DNA from: Betaproteobacteria bacterium
GTDB taxonomy: Bacteria; Pseudomonadota; Gammaproteobacteria; Burkholderiales; Casimicrobiaceae
Assembly (NCBI GenBank): GCA_013298765.1
Contig: JAAFJA010000002.1
Span: forward strand, 1-64,000
Direction of reading: 5' to 3'
Length of the DNA stretch: 64,000 nucleotides
Each line of letters starts with the position of its first letter. Position 1 is the stretch's first letter. Below, piece after piece: positions 6,853 to 16,097 of this stretch. The position numbers and the translations under genes are program-made. The notes under the pieces were generated by a model that worked only from the letters and a program-made list of their open reading frames with translations, was not told the DNA's origin and did no database searches.

Positions 6853-8928
6853 ATGTTTCCATCGAAAATCCTGAGTGTCTGCTTAGCCGTGCTTGCACTC
6901 GTAGCCTCTCTATCGCACTCGCAGACTGTCGCGGGCGCAAACTGTCCGCTCAATGTGTCGGGTGCAAGCACGGCGCGATTGACCGTAGACGGTGTGCTGC
7001 TATCACGTTATGCGCGCAACGTTCGTGGTGCTGCGCTGACCACAGGCCTTGCAAACCCAGCACTTCCGTCCACGGTCGAGGCAAGCATCGCAAACGCTGC
7101 GAGTGCGCTCGACGTCGATGGCGACGGCACCTTCGCTGTCAACGACGCCATGATTCTTTCGCGTTCAATGGCGGGCATGAACTCCAGCCAATGGGTGAGC
7201 GGTATTGCATTCAGTCCGAACGCGACGCGCACAACGCCGAAATCGCTTTCCGATTACATCGCAGGCGGTTGCACTCCAATTACTACATCAGATGCAAATC
7301 GCTTTCTTGCGCAGGCGAGCTTTGGTGCAAAAAACGCTGCCGACGTTGATCGTGTGAAATCGCTGGGCTACTCAGGCTGGCTTGACGAGCAGCTCAACAT
7401 GCCGGTGCAGTATTCGCATCTAACACGGGTAAAAACAGTCGCTGCAACGCGCACGGATCAATGGCAGAACCGACCGGGTGTTTGGGATGTCAACGATTCG
7501 ATGTGGATCGGCATGGTCGATAGCAACGATCAACTCAGACAGCGCACAATGTTTGCGCTCTCGCAGATTTTTGTTGTTAGTCTGAAAGATGGTTCGGTTT
7601 ACTACCTCGGCAACGGACTCGCGGCCTACGTCGACATGCTCTACGCGAAGGGTTTCGGCAATTTCCGCGATTTGCTTGAATCGGTGACCAAGAGCACCGC
7701 GATGGGCAGCTATCTCTCGCACATTTACAACCAAAAAGAAAACCCCGCGGTGGGCAGTGTCCCCGATCAAAACTATGCACGCGAAATCATGCAATTGTTC
7801 TCGATTGGGCTTTGGGAACTCAACGTCGATGGAACACGCAAGCTCGACAGTAGCGGCAAGCCGATTCCGACGTACACGCAATCCGATGTAGTCGGTGCGT
7901 CGCGTGTGCTCACAGGCTACACATTTGATGCTGCTAATACGTCGCACTGGAACAACTATTACGGGTTTTGGAACTACCCCGACAATGCGTCGCAAGAGCG
8001 TCCGATGACGGTTAATCCCGCTTATCACTCGGTGTCTGAAAAGCGTTTCTTAGGCGTCACGATTCCAGCTCGCGCGAGCGCGACCGCTGCCAATAGCGAG
8101 GCCGATCTTGATCTATTTCTCGACACGCTTTTTAACCATCCGAACGTCGGTCCGTTCATCGGAAGGCAACTCATTCAGCGGCTAGTCACCAGCAACCCAT
8201 CAAAGGAATACGTTACGCGCGTTGCCGATACGTTCAACAACAACGGAAGTGGCGTGCGCGGCGACATGAAAGCGGTGATTCGCGCGATCTTGCTTGACGT
8301 CGAAGCACGCAATCCTGAAAAAATCACCGATCCGAATTTCGGCAAGATTCGCGAACCGGTAGTGCGCATGGCACATGTGATGCGGGCGCTGAACGCCGTG
8401 CGAGACGCGGACGCGGATAGCTATGGAATTGGTATGTGGCTGTACGACAAGCGCAAAGGGCTCTGGCAAACACCGCTGGGTTCGGGCACAGTGTTTAACT
8501 TCTATCGGCCCGATTTCCGACCAGGCAACACCGATATTGCACGCGCAGGATTGGTCGCGCCGGAGATGCAGATCACTCACACCACGTCAATCGACGATAT
8601 TCAGTGGTTGTTCAGAGACATGCTAGAAAACGGCGGCATCACGTCTTGCTGCTCGGAAGCCGAGCGGAACACGTTCTATCTCAAATTCAACTACGCCTCG
8701 CTGCTGCCGTTGGTCGCGACGCCCGCTGCGCTAGTGGATAAACTCAACGAAGTGTTTATGGCAGGGCAAATGAGCGCAGATTTGCGCAACAACATCATTT
8801 CGGAAATGAATGCCGAGTACCGTTCGAGTTCTCCTACCAGCGGCATGCCGCGCGGCGTCACGCAGATGAAGCTCGCACGTGCGCTCTACACGTTGATTTT
8901 GTCGCCCGACTATGTCGTGCAGAAGTAA
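6853..8928 (+). CDS. DUF1800 protein with N-terminal dockerin-like module
   Basis: 691 aa secreted protein. The start at 6853 gives a classical signal peptide (residues 1-28, cleavage after SHSQTVAGA or nearby); the frame is open further upstream but without a sensible start. Residues 31-140 form the window's cysteine-bracketed double dockerin-like module: C31-PLNVSG, a degenerate first repeat (TVDGVLLSRY), a canonical second repeat (D87-V-D-G-D-G with ILSRSMAG), closing C140. From about residue 148 the DUF1800 domain follows (RFLAQASFG; NYAREIMQLFSIGLWEL; a VLTGYTF block). DUF1800 proteins are nearly always paired with DUF1501 proteins, as here (13-bp gap). Biochemical activity of the family is not established. 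Confidence 0.9.
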   Translation: MFPSKILSVCLAVLALVASLSHSQTVAGANCPLNVSGASTARLTVDGVLLSRYARNVRGAALTTGLANPALPSTVEASIANAASALDVDGDGTFAVNDAMILSRSMAGMNSSQWVSGIAFSPNATRTTPKSLSDYIAGGCTPITTSDANRFLAQASFGAKNAADVDRVKSLGYSGWLDEQLNMPVQYSHLTRVKTVAATRTDQWQNRPGVWDVNDSMWIGMVDSNDQLRQRTMFALSQIFVVSLKDGSVYYLGNGLAAYVDMLYAKGFGNFRDLLESVTKSTAMGSYLSHIYNQKENPAVGSVPDQNYAREIMQLFSIGLWELNVDGTRKLDSSGKPIPTYTQSDVVGASRVLTGYTFDAANTSHWNNYYGFWNYPDNASQERPMTVNPAYHSVSEKRFLGVTIPARASATAANSEADLDLFLDTLFNHPNVGPFIGRQLIQRLVTSNPSKEYVTRVADTFNNNGSGVRGDMKAVIRAILLDVEARNPEKITDPNFGKIREPVVRMAHVMRALNAVRDADADSYGIGMWLYDKRKGLWQTPLGSGTVFNFYRPDFRPGNTDIARAGLVAPEMQITHTTSIDDIQWLFRDMLENGGITSCCSEAERNTFYLKFNYASLLPLVATPAALVDKLNEVFMAGQMSADLRNNIISEMNAEYRSSSPTSGMPRGVTQMKLARALYTLILSPDYVVQK

Positions 8929-8941
8929 GGAGAGTCACGAC

Positions 8942-10309
8942 ATGAACGCAAAGAATCACACGATGAGTTTCGCCAAACGTCGCGAGTTTCTCGCGCGAAG
9001 CCTAGGATTGGGTGCGAGCTCGCTCATCGCGCCCCTTGGCTTTAATCTCGCTGCGGCAGGGAGTGCCGCCGCACAAACTGCGGAGGACTATCGAGCCCTC
9101 GTGTTCGTGTATTTGGGCGGAGGAAACGATAGCTTCAATTCGGTCGTCCCCTACGACACGGCTTCATACAACAAGTACCAACAGGCCCGTGCGGGTTTAG
9201 CCAGAGATCGCGCCTCGCTGTTGCCGATTACGCCAACCACATCGCAGGGCGGGAAAGAAGTACGACTCAACGCCAACCTAACAGGTATCAAATCGCTCTT
9301 CGATGCGAAGCGCTTGGCGATCGTGTCGAACGTCGGGCCGCTGATCGTGCCGGTCACGCGCGCCAACTTTGGCAGCGCGACCACGCCACTGCCGCCGCAG
9401 CTCTTTTCGCACAGCGACCAGTCGAACTATTGGATGACCTCCCAAGGTAATGGTGGACAACAGGGCTGGTGCGGATTGTTCGGCGATGCGCTCGCTTCGC
9501 GAAACACGGCACGCGCGTTTTCGACGGTGTCTGTCTTTGGTTATTCCAAATTGTTGGTCGGCGAGCAAACCACGTTTTTCACACTGAGCGAAGCGGGCGC
9601 GCCGGGCGTCTATTTCGATGCGGGTTCTCCGCTCGATGCGGTGCTCACATGCTCATCAACACGCACGAACTTGCTCGAACGCGCGTACGCGCAGGTGCAC
9701 GAGAATTTGCGTGACAACGCGGGCGCGCTCTCGTCGGCAATCCTGCCCGAAAGTACTTTCGGGCCGGTACCAGGCGGCGGTCGCAATACGCTTGCACAAC
9801 AGCTTCTCACCGTGGCACGCGCGATCGGCGCCCGAGCCGCGCTCGGCATGAAACGGCAGGTGTTTTATGTGCAGCTCGGCGGCTTCGACACTCATAGCGG
9901 CCAAAATGAAGCACATGAGCCCTTGATGGTCCAGCTCAACGATGCGTTGACGTACTTTGACCAGTGTATGGGCACACTCAACGCACGCGACTTGGTAACG
10001 CTCGCCACGTTTAGTGAATTCGGACGCACGCTCACGTCGAACGGAGACGGCACCGATCACGGTTGGGGAAGTCACCACTTCGTCATGGGGGGGCGCGTCA
10101 AGGGCGGCGACATTTACGGCGCGCTGCCCACCATCGACCTTGCGGGCAACGATTTTCTCGGTGAAGGCAACATGATTCCCACGACTTCGGTCGAGCAATT
10201 CGGCGCGACGTTTGCGAACTGGATGGGCGTTCCCGGCACGCAGATCTCGACAATTTTCCTGTATCTCGGTAATTTCTCGTCAAGTAATTTGGGTTTCATG
10301 CTGGCCTAA
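8942..10309 (+). CDS. DUF1501 protein, Tat-exported
   Basis: 455 aa. The ATG at 8942 follows a strong AAGGAG site; the longer frame from 8912 overlaps the previous stop and lacks one. The twin-arginine signal (AKRREFLARS, residues 11-20, then a hydrophobic stretch to AAAQ) indicates folded export. The family is an alkaline-phosphatase-superfamily relative: visible motifs are a FVYLGGGNDSFNSVVPYD block, QLFSHSDQ, a GGFDTHSGQ motif and an EFGRT...DHGWGSHHFVMGG block near the C-terminus, which carry the likely metal ligands. Second gene of the DUF1800-DUF1501 pair; the two products probably act together in the envelope. Confidence 0.9.
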   Translation: MNAKNHTMSFAKRREFLARSLGLGASSLIAPLGFNLAAAGSAAAQTAEDYRALVFVYLGGGNDSFNSVVPYDTASYNKYQQARAGLARDRASLLPITPTTSQGGKEVRLNANLTGIKSLFDAKRLAIVSNVGPLIVPVTRANFGSATTPLPPQLFSHSDQSNYWMTSQGNGGQQGWCGLFGDALASRNTARAFSTVSVFGYSKLLVGEQTTFFTLSEAGAPGVYFDAGSPLDAVLTCSSTRTNLLERAYAQVHENLRDNAGALSSAILPESTFGPVPGGGRNTLAQQLLTVARAIGARAALGMKRQVFYVQLGGFDTHSGQNEAHEPLMVQLNDALTYFDQCMGTLNARDLVTLATFSEFGRTLTSNGDGTDHGWGSHHFVMGGRVKGGDIYGALPTIDLAGNDFLGEGNMIPTTSVEQFGATFANWMGVPGTQISTIFLYLGNFSSSNLGFMLA

Positions 10310-10585
10310 TGGCGTAGCCCTGTCGGGTTCGGACGTAGCGTCCGAAAAAGCGGCACATGACTCGTCCGTAGCTTCCAGCGCGTCGGTTGTGGCCGTCGTC
10401 TGCATATTCCTCGTTGTCGACGTGGCGAGAAGGGCCATTGGTGGAGGCAGTACCCCGCGGTCGCCATCACATTTGCGTCAAGTGTTGGGCGCGCTTTGCG
10501 GCTCAGAAAGAGTGGTCCGTCGACCGGTGCCGCGCTCCGACCCCCCGCAGCCGCTCGATCAAGTCTCGCATGACAGAATGCGCGC

Positions 10586-11236
10586 ATGGAATTTGCCGCT
10601 TACTTGAAATCGTTTCTTGGCCTACTCGCGATTGTGGACCCGCTGATTGCGGTGCCGCTTTTTCTTGCGCTCACGCCGAATGCCGCGCCGCTCGATAGGA
10701 TGCGCATTGCCCGCATTGCTGCGGTGTCGGTGTTTTTCATCCTCGCGGGCGGCATGTTGTTTGGCGGTCCGGTGCTCGAATTTTTTGGAATTTCGCTGCC
10801 ATCGTTTAAGGTGGCGGGCGCGATTTTGTTATTGATGAGCGCGATGTCAGCGTTTAACGCTGAGACTGGTCGCACCCGACAAACGCCTGAAGAGCAAGAG
10901 GAGGCCTCGCATAAGCATGCGGTCGCGGTGGTGCCGCTGGCTACGCCGCTCCTTGCTGGGCCGGGCTCAATCTCGATGGTGATCGTGTTCGGGCAATCGC
11001 ATGCGGGCATCGCGGCCTACGGAAAGGCGGCGCACTTAGGCATCATGGCGCTCGTGATTTTGGTGGTGGCGCTGCTCACGTGGCTTGCGCTGCGCGCGGC
11101 GGAACGCGTCTCCACAGTGCTCGGCGTTACCGGAATGAACATCCTCACCCGCGTGGGTGGGCTCATCACCGCTGCGCTCGCCATCGAAATTCTTGCTTCG
11201 GGGTTGACCGGGCTGTTCCCTGGCTGGAAAAGCTGA
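10586..11236 (+). CDS. MarC family integral membrane protein
   Basis: 216 aa with six predicted membrane segments. The family signature region is clear: an N-terminal FLGLLAIVDPLIAVPLFL helix, a PSFKVAGAILLLMSAMSAF segment, then ATPLLAGPGSISMVIV at about residues 118-133. MarC/NAAT proteins are inner-membrane proteins of uncertain function (a few archaeal members transport neutral amino acids; the E. coli protein is not a drug-resistance determinant). The gene is followed after 5 bases by yaeQ, so both are probably co-transcribed. Confidence 0.92.
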   Translation: MEFAAYLKSFLGLLAIVDPLIAVPLFLALTPNAAPLDRMRIARIAAVSVFFILAGGMLFGGPVLEFFGISLPSFKVAGAILLLMSAMSAFNAETGRTRQTPEEQEEASHKHAVAVVPLATPLLAGPGSISMVIVFGQSHAGIAAYGKAAHLGIMALVILVVALLTWLALRAAERVSTVLGVTGMNILTRVGGLITAALAIEILASGLTGLFPGWKS

Positions 11237-11241
11237 CGGTC

Positions 11242-11790
11242 GTGGCAATTCGATCAACGATCTTTAAGTTCGCGCTAGATGTTGCTGACATTGACCGCGG
11301 TTATTACGCAACCCACGCGTTAACTGTCGCACGGCATCCGTCGGAAACGGATGAGCGAATGATGATTCGCGTGCTCGCGTTTGCGTTAAACGCGAGCGAA
11401 TCGCTTGAATTCGGCAAGGGCTTGTCTAGTGATGACGAACCCGCTTTGTGGGATCGCGATCTCACCGGACGCATCACGCATTGGATTGAGGTTGGCCTCC
11501 CGGATGAACGGCTTCTTCGGCGCGCCTGCGGTCGTGCGGATCGGGTGACGCTATACGCTTATGGCAACGAACGCGCGGTCGGTTTGTGGTGGGAGCCGTA
11601 CGAAGCGCAGTTGAAAAAGCAGGACAAGCTCACAGTTGTTGCGATTGCGCCAGAAAGCGCAAAACTGCTAGAGGCCATTGCTGAGCGAAACGCGTCATTG
11701 CAGTTCGTGATCCAAGACGGCGATGTCTGGGTGAGCACCGACGCGGATCGCTGGATGCTGAGTTCGAAAACGCTGCAAGCACAAGGTTAG
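11242..11790 (+). CDS. yaeQ: YaeQ family protein
   Basis: 182 aa, the usual family length, with the GTG start at 11242 giving the characteristic N-terminus (AIRSTIFKFALDVADIDRGY). Other hallmarks are RHPSETDERMMIRVLAFAL (about residues 29-47), WIEVGLPDERLLRRA, and a central LYAY-W block. YaeQ proteins have a restriction-endonuclease-like fold; the cellular role is not settled (suppression of rfaH defects has been described for the E. coli gene). The start is 6 bases after the marC stop, suggesting coupling. The frame is open upstream but only as a shadow of marC. Confidence 0.93.
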   Translation: MAIRSTIFKFALDVADIDRGYYATHALTVARHPSETDERMMIRVLAFALNASESLEFGKGLSSDDEPALWDRDLTGRITHWIEVGLPDERLLRRACGRADRVTLYAYGNERAVGLWWEPYEAQLKKQDKLTVVAIAPESAKLLEAIAERNASLQFVIQDGDVWVSTDADRWMLSSKTLQAQG

Positions 11791-12136
11791 CGTTCCGGCC
11801 GCGGCGTGTGCACGGGTTACGCTAACGCCGCGTTCCGTCTCAATCAGTCCATCCAGATTAAAGCGCAAATGTTGGGCGGATATTGGATTCTTGCACAGCT
11901 AAGTACAAATAAAGCTCATTTCATCTGGGCAAGACGTCGTTTTTGTAGCTTGTTGATAGTTGCACTTGCTGCGGCTTTACCCTTGTATTTCAAAGAGTAG
12001 CAGTCTATTTTCTGAATGTGCGCAGCGTGATTGCGTTTTTGCCTTGAAATTCAATGTCTTGAAGTTATTTATGCTAATGTCATTGTGTCAAGGTCGTTAA
12101 CGCTGTCTTCAATCCAGGCGGCTTTTGGGGTAGCAC
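11791..12136. other. Intergenic region upstream of the second DUF1800 gene
   Basis: 346 bases, AT-rich from about 11870, with the shared 17-nt motif at 12067-12083. No gene or terminator hairpin with a T-run is convincing. Confidence 0.5.
12067..12083 (+). promoter_or_regulatory. 17-nt motif shared by both DUF1800 promoter regions (copy 2)
   Basis: ATTTATGCTAATGTCAT differs from 6755-6771 at one position. The distance to the alternative TTG start at 12167 is 83 bases, close to the 81 bases of copy 1, which mildly favours that TTG over the GTG at 12137. Confidence 0.5.
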
Positions 12137-14146
12137 GTGGTCTTCAATTGCACGGAAAGTATCGAGTTGCGTCGTTTGACCCGGTGGCTCCTTTACCCGA
12201 GTGTCGTCGCCGTTGCGTTTCTCGCAGGCTCATTGCATGCGCAGTGCCCGACCAACGTGGCGGGTGGCACACAACCGCGGCTGACAATCGACGGCGTGTT
12301 GCTTTCACGGTATGCGCAAGGGCTGCGCACCCCCGAACTCACGAGTGGGCTGGCTGCCAGTGGGCACATCTCGAGCGTTGCGCAAACAAACATCGCAAGC
12401 AACGAAGCGTCGTTTGATGTGGATGGCGACGGCAGTTTCACCGCAACCGACGCGCTGATTCTGTCGCGACACATCGCGGGCATGAAAGGCGACGCGCTGC
12501 TACAGGGCGTAACCATCGGCGTGCTCGGTACGCGCAAAAGCGCGACTGAAATTGCTGCCTATCTCTCAAGCGGTTGTCCGTTTGTACTGTCGCCGACTCG
12601 CAAACAGGCATCGCGCTTTCTAGCGCAAGCGAGCTTTGGCGCAAAACGCGAAGACATCACTGCGCTCACGCAATCGACGATTCCGCAGTGGATCGAAGCG
12701 CAATTTCAAAAGCCCACTCTGAGCCATGTTGCAACCGTCGCCGACTTAGTCGAACGGTTCTATAACGGCAACGATAGTCAAGGCCCGCTTGCCAACGTTG
12801 AATCGGTGTTTCGCCAAGCCGCATACGGTGACGATCAATTGCGGCAACGCATGGCTTGGGCGCTCTCGCAGATTTTCGTGATCGGCGAATCGACAACACC
12901 GCGTGACTCAAGCATCGGTTCCACCTATCTCGACATTCTGAATCGCAACGCGTTTGGCAACTATCGCCAGCTACTCGAGGACATCACGCTGTCGAGTTCA
13001 ATGGGGCTTTATTTGAGCCACATCGGCAACGAAAAGGAAGACCCCGCGACCGGACGATTGCCCGACGAGAACTATGCGCGCGAAATCATGCAACTCTTCA
13101 CTATCGGTTTGTGGGAGTTGAATCCGGACGGAACACAAAAGCTCGATACCCAGGGCAAACCCATTCCGACTTACGGGCAAAACGACATTCGCGGTCTTGC
13201 CAAGGTCTTCACTGGATTTACGTATTCGCGCTGCTTAACCGATAGCAATCCCGGTATCTGTTTGTATGGGTCACGCCTGGGCTGGTCGCCAGAGCGAACG
13301 ATGGTGCCGTTTCAGGCGTATCACTCAACGAGTTCGAAGCAATTTCTGGGACGCACGCTCGCCGCGAACCGCAGCGCGAATGATGACTTGCGAGACGCGC
13401 TCGATACCGTGTTCAACCATCCGAACGTCGGCCCGTTCGTTGCTAAGCTCCTCATCCAGCGATTCACGACGAGTAATCCCTCGCCTGCGTACGTGAAGCG
13501 GGTGGCCGCAGCGTTCGATAACAACGGTGCGGGTGTGCGCGGCGATTTGAAGGCCTTGCTTCGAGCGATTCTGCTTGATCCCGATGCGCGTGATGCAACA
13601 CGCATTGCCAACGACGCGAACTGGGGAAAACTGCGCGAACCCATTGTGCGCTGGATGCATTTCTTGCGCACTTTTTCACTGCCGAATACGGAAGGGCGCG
13701 CCTATTACGATTTCAATCGCATGACGCCCGCGTTCGGGCAGTGGCCTTTGGGAGCACCGAGCATTTTTAATTTCTATCGACCGACGTACTCGCCGCCCGG
13801 TCCGCTCAAAGCTGAGAAGATTCTCGCGCCTGAATTCCAAATCACTCACGAGTTCACAGTGGCAGCAACGCATAACGAGTTTCACTGGTGGATCAGTCTC
13901 GACGCCGATGGGCTCTACGGAATTCACCGCGACAACCGGCAATGGCTCGATGCCCTTGCGGGTAACACCGGAGCACTCGTCGACGAGCTCGATGTGCTTT
14001 TGACCTACGGCACGCTTAGCTCGGTTAGTCGCGCCGCGATGATAGAAGCGATCAATGCCGTGCCTGGCTATCTTGGCAACAAAGGTCGCGCGAAAATGGC
14101 GCTAAAGCTTTTCTTCGTGTCGCCCGATTACATCGTGTTGAAGTAG
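12137..14146 (+). CDS. DUF1800 protein with N-terminal dockerin-like module (second copy)
   Basis: 669 aa from a GTG start; a TTG at 12167 (reading LRRLTRWLLYPSV) gives a shorter signal peptide and is also plausible. Signal sequence to about residue 36 (AGSLHAQ). Residues 37-147 are the cysteine-bracketed module: C37-PTNVAGG, first repeat TIDGVLLSRY, second repeat D94-V-D-G-D-G with ILSRHIAGM, closing C147. The DUF1800 domain follows (RFLAQASFG, DENYAREIMQLFTIGLWEL, FNHPNVGPFVAKLLIQRF). It is a diverged paralogue of the protein at 6853-8928 with the same architecture, again followed at once by a DUF1501 gene (9-bp gap). Confidence 0.9.
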   Translation: MVFNCTESIELRRLTRWLLYPSVVAVAFLAGSLHAQCPTNVAGGTQPRLTIDGVLLSRYAQGLRTPELTSGLAASGHISSVAQTNIASNEASFDVDGDGSFTATDALILSRHIAGMKGDALLQGVTIGVLGTRKSATEIAAYLSSGCPFVLSPTRKQASRFLAQASFGAKREDITALTQSTIPQWIEAQFQKPTLSHVATVADLVERFYNGNDSQGPLANVESVFRQAAYGDDQLRQRMAWALSQIFVIGESTTPRDSSIGSTYLDILNRNAFGNYRQLLEDITLSSSMGLYLSHIGNEKEDPATGRLPDENYAREIMQLFTIGLWELNPDGTQKLDTQGKPIPTYGQNDIRGLAKVFTGFTYSRCLTDSNPGICLYGSRLGWSPERTMVPFQAYHSTSSKQFLGRTLAANRSANDDLRDALDTVFNHPNVGPFVAKLLIQRFTTSNPSPAYVKRVAAAFDNNGAGVRGDLKALLRAILLDPDARDATRIANDANWGKLREPIVRWMHFLRTFSLPNTEGRAYYDFNRMTPAFGQWPLGAPSIFNFYRPTYSPPGPLKAEKILAPEFQITHEFTVAATHNEFHWWISLDADGLYGIHRDNRQWLDALAGNTGALVDELDVLLTYGTLSSVSRAAMIEAINAVPGYLGNKGRAKMALKLFFVSPDYIVLK

Positions 14147-14155
14147 GAGGCACGC

Positions 14156-15595
14156 ATGAAACGGATCATCGACGACACTGGTTTTTCTGCGAAACGTCGC
14201 GAATTACTTAAAGGCTCAGCAGCGTGGGCGGCCGGCAGCGCTGGCGCGTTTGCGTTCAATATGCAATGCATGGCGCAGGCCGCGAATCCGACCGATTACA
14301 AAGCGCTCGTCTGCATCTTTTTATTCGGCGGCAACGACAGCGGCAACACGGTGATCCCGTACGACCAAGCGCAATACAACGCGTATCTGACGGCGCGCGA
14401 AGGCTCGACATCACGGCCCTACGGAATTACGCGTTTGCGCAGTGACCTGCTGCCCATTGCGACTGCGTCGATCACCGACGGCCGCGGTTTCGGCTTACCG
14501 AAAGAAATGAGCGCACTCAAGACGCTCTATGACGGAGGCAAAGCGGCGATCGTCGCCAACCTCGGCATGCTCGCCGAACCTACCACGCGCAGCAGCTACG
14601 AAGGCGCAAGCGTTGAAATTCCGCCGCAACTTTTTTCGCATTCCGATCAGACGAACTTCTGGCAAGCGGGCGTGCCGTCGTATGCGACGTCGAGCGGCTG
14701 GGGTGGACGTCTTGTCGATCTCTACACCTCGGCGAACGCGAACGGACGCGTATCTTCTTCGGTCTCGATTGCGGGCACCAATCTCTGGCAGGCTGGCAAT
14801 CAAGTGATTCCGTTTCCAATCGGCGCAGAAGACGGCGCGGTCGAGCTGTCCGGCATGGACGAAGCGGCGTACTCAAATGCGATGAATGCGATGTGGAACG
14901 CAACGCGCACGAATGCACTAGAGCGCGAAATGGTGCGCGTCTACAGGCGCTCAATCGCGGGCGCACAAGCGGTTTCCGAAGCGCTACTTGCCGCAAACGC
15001 AATCGATGCCCAGTTCCCACGAAGCGCGCCGCCGGAAGTGCCGGGGCCTGCACGCGGCTGGCATGCGAGTTTGATGTCGCAACTCTCGACGGTGGCGCGC
15101 ATGATTTCGTCGAGACAATTGCTCGGCCTAAAACGCCAGACGTTTTTCGTGAGTATCGGCGGTTTCGATATGCACAACACGCTCGAACATCATCGCTACG
15201 CCCTGCAAGCGGTGAGCGATGCGATGGCGAAGTTCTACGCTGTGACCGAACTGTTAGGTGTGGCTGATAAGGTGACCACGTTTACCGCGAGCGACTTCGG
15301 TCGTCCGCTACAAGTCAACGGTACCGGCTCCGATCATGGCTGGGGCGGGCATCACTTCGTAGTTGGCGGTGCGGTGAACGGCGGCAATCTATACGGCACG
15401 TTCCCCAACATGACGATGAGTGGCGCGCAATACACCGGCAATCAAGGGCATCTCATCCCAACCACGAGTGTCGATCAATACGCGGCGACGATGGCCAAGT
15501 GGTTTGGTGTATCAGCAAGCGATATCGCGCAGACCGTGCTGCCACGAATTGGACGATTTGCCACGGCGGATCTCGGATTTCTTCGCGCGACGTAA
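14156..15595 (+). CDS. DUF1501 protein, Tat-exported (second copy)
   Basis: 479 aa with AGGAGG directly upstream. Tat signal FSAKRRELLKGSAAW (residues 10-24). Family motifs: CIFLFGGNDSGNTVIPYD, PPQLFSHSDQTNFWQ, SIGGFDMHN and DFGRPLQVN...SDHGWGGHHFVVGG, the probable metal-site region. Paralogue of 8942-10309, though the two have diverged widely in the middle third, so the duplication is not recent. It forms a translational unit with the DUF1800 gene before it. Transcription probably ends at the hairpin at 16033-16063. Confidence 0.9.
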   Translation: MKRIIDDTGFSAKRRELLKGSAAWAAGSAGAFAFNMQCMAQAANPTDYKALVCIFLFGGNDSGNTVIPYDQAQYNAYLTAREGSTSRPYGITRLRSDLLPIATASITDGRGFGLPKEMSALKTLYDGGKAAIVANLGMLAEPTTRSSYEGASVEIPPQLFSHSDQTNFWQAGVPSYATSSGWGGRLVDLYTSANANGRVSSSVSIAGTNLWQAGNQVIPFPIGAEDGAVELSGMDEAAYSNAMNAMWNATRTNALEREMVRVYRRSIAGAQAVSEALLAANAIDAQFPRSAPPEVPGPARGWHASLMSQLSTVARMISSRQLLGLKRQTFFVSIGGFDMHNTLEHHRYALQAVSDAMAKFYAVTELLGVADKVTTFTASDFGRPLQVNGTGSDHGWGGHHFVVGGAVNGGNLYGTFPNMTMSGAQYTGNQGHLIPTTSVDQYAATMAKWFGVSASDIAQTVLPRIGRFATADLGFLRAT

Positions 15596-15701
15596 GCGTG
15601 AAGCGAGCGTGGTGCTATCAGCGTGTCGCCGACCGCTCCACCATCGCACATTGCGAAATGAACGTTGTTCGGTTGCAGAACCCCGTGAGACAGGTCTAAT
15701 T

Positions 15702-15955
15702 TGTAGGCGCGGACTTGGCTGCGCTCCTGCTCTTACGAAAGCGACGCCGAGTCGTCGCCTACAAGGCGAAATACGAAAGCGACGCCGAGTCGTCGCCTAC
15801 AACCCGAAGGGTGGTGGAGTTTTAGGGGATTTGTAGGCGCGGACTTGGCCGCGCTTCTTCTTTTACGAGAGCGACGCCAAGTCGTCGCCTACAGCGCGAA
15901 ATACGAAAGGGACGCCAAGTCGTCGCCTACAGTCCGAAGCGTGGTCGAGCCTGCG
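15702..15955. repeat. Tandem repeat: two units of about 130 bp
   Basis: Each unit opens with TGTAGGCGCGGACTTGG and carries two copies of GACGCC(G/A)AGTCGTCGCCTACA; units start at 15702 and 15832. The opening and closing boxes are partly complementary (TGTAGGCG / CGCCTACA). The same box type occurs at 44974-45034, so it is a dispersed repeat family. Confidence 0.8.
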
Positions 15956-16032
15956 CCTCCACCTGTTGCTTCTTCGTTTACAAGAGAGTGGCGAATTCGG
16001 CATGAGCCAGATTAAACACGAGGTTACGCCAT

Positions 16033-16063
16033 AAAAAAAGCCGCTTCGAAAAGCGGCTTTTTT
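16033..16063. terminator. Bidirectional rho-independent terminator
   Basis: A hairpin with arms AAAAAAGCCGCTT and AAGCGGCTTTTTT around a 3-nt loop. It has A- and T-runs on both sides and lies between two convergent genes (DUF1501 on plus, Bug protein on minus), so it can serve both. Confidence 0.85.
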
Positions 16064-16097
16064 ATCGTTTTGCCCTGATTAAATTGGGCGAATCTGA

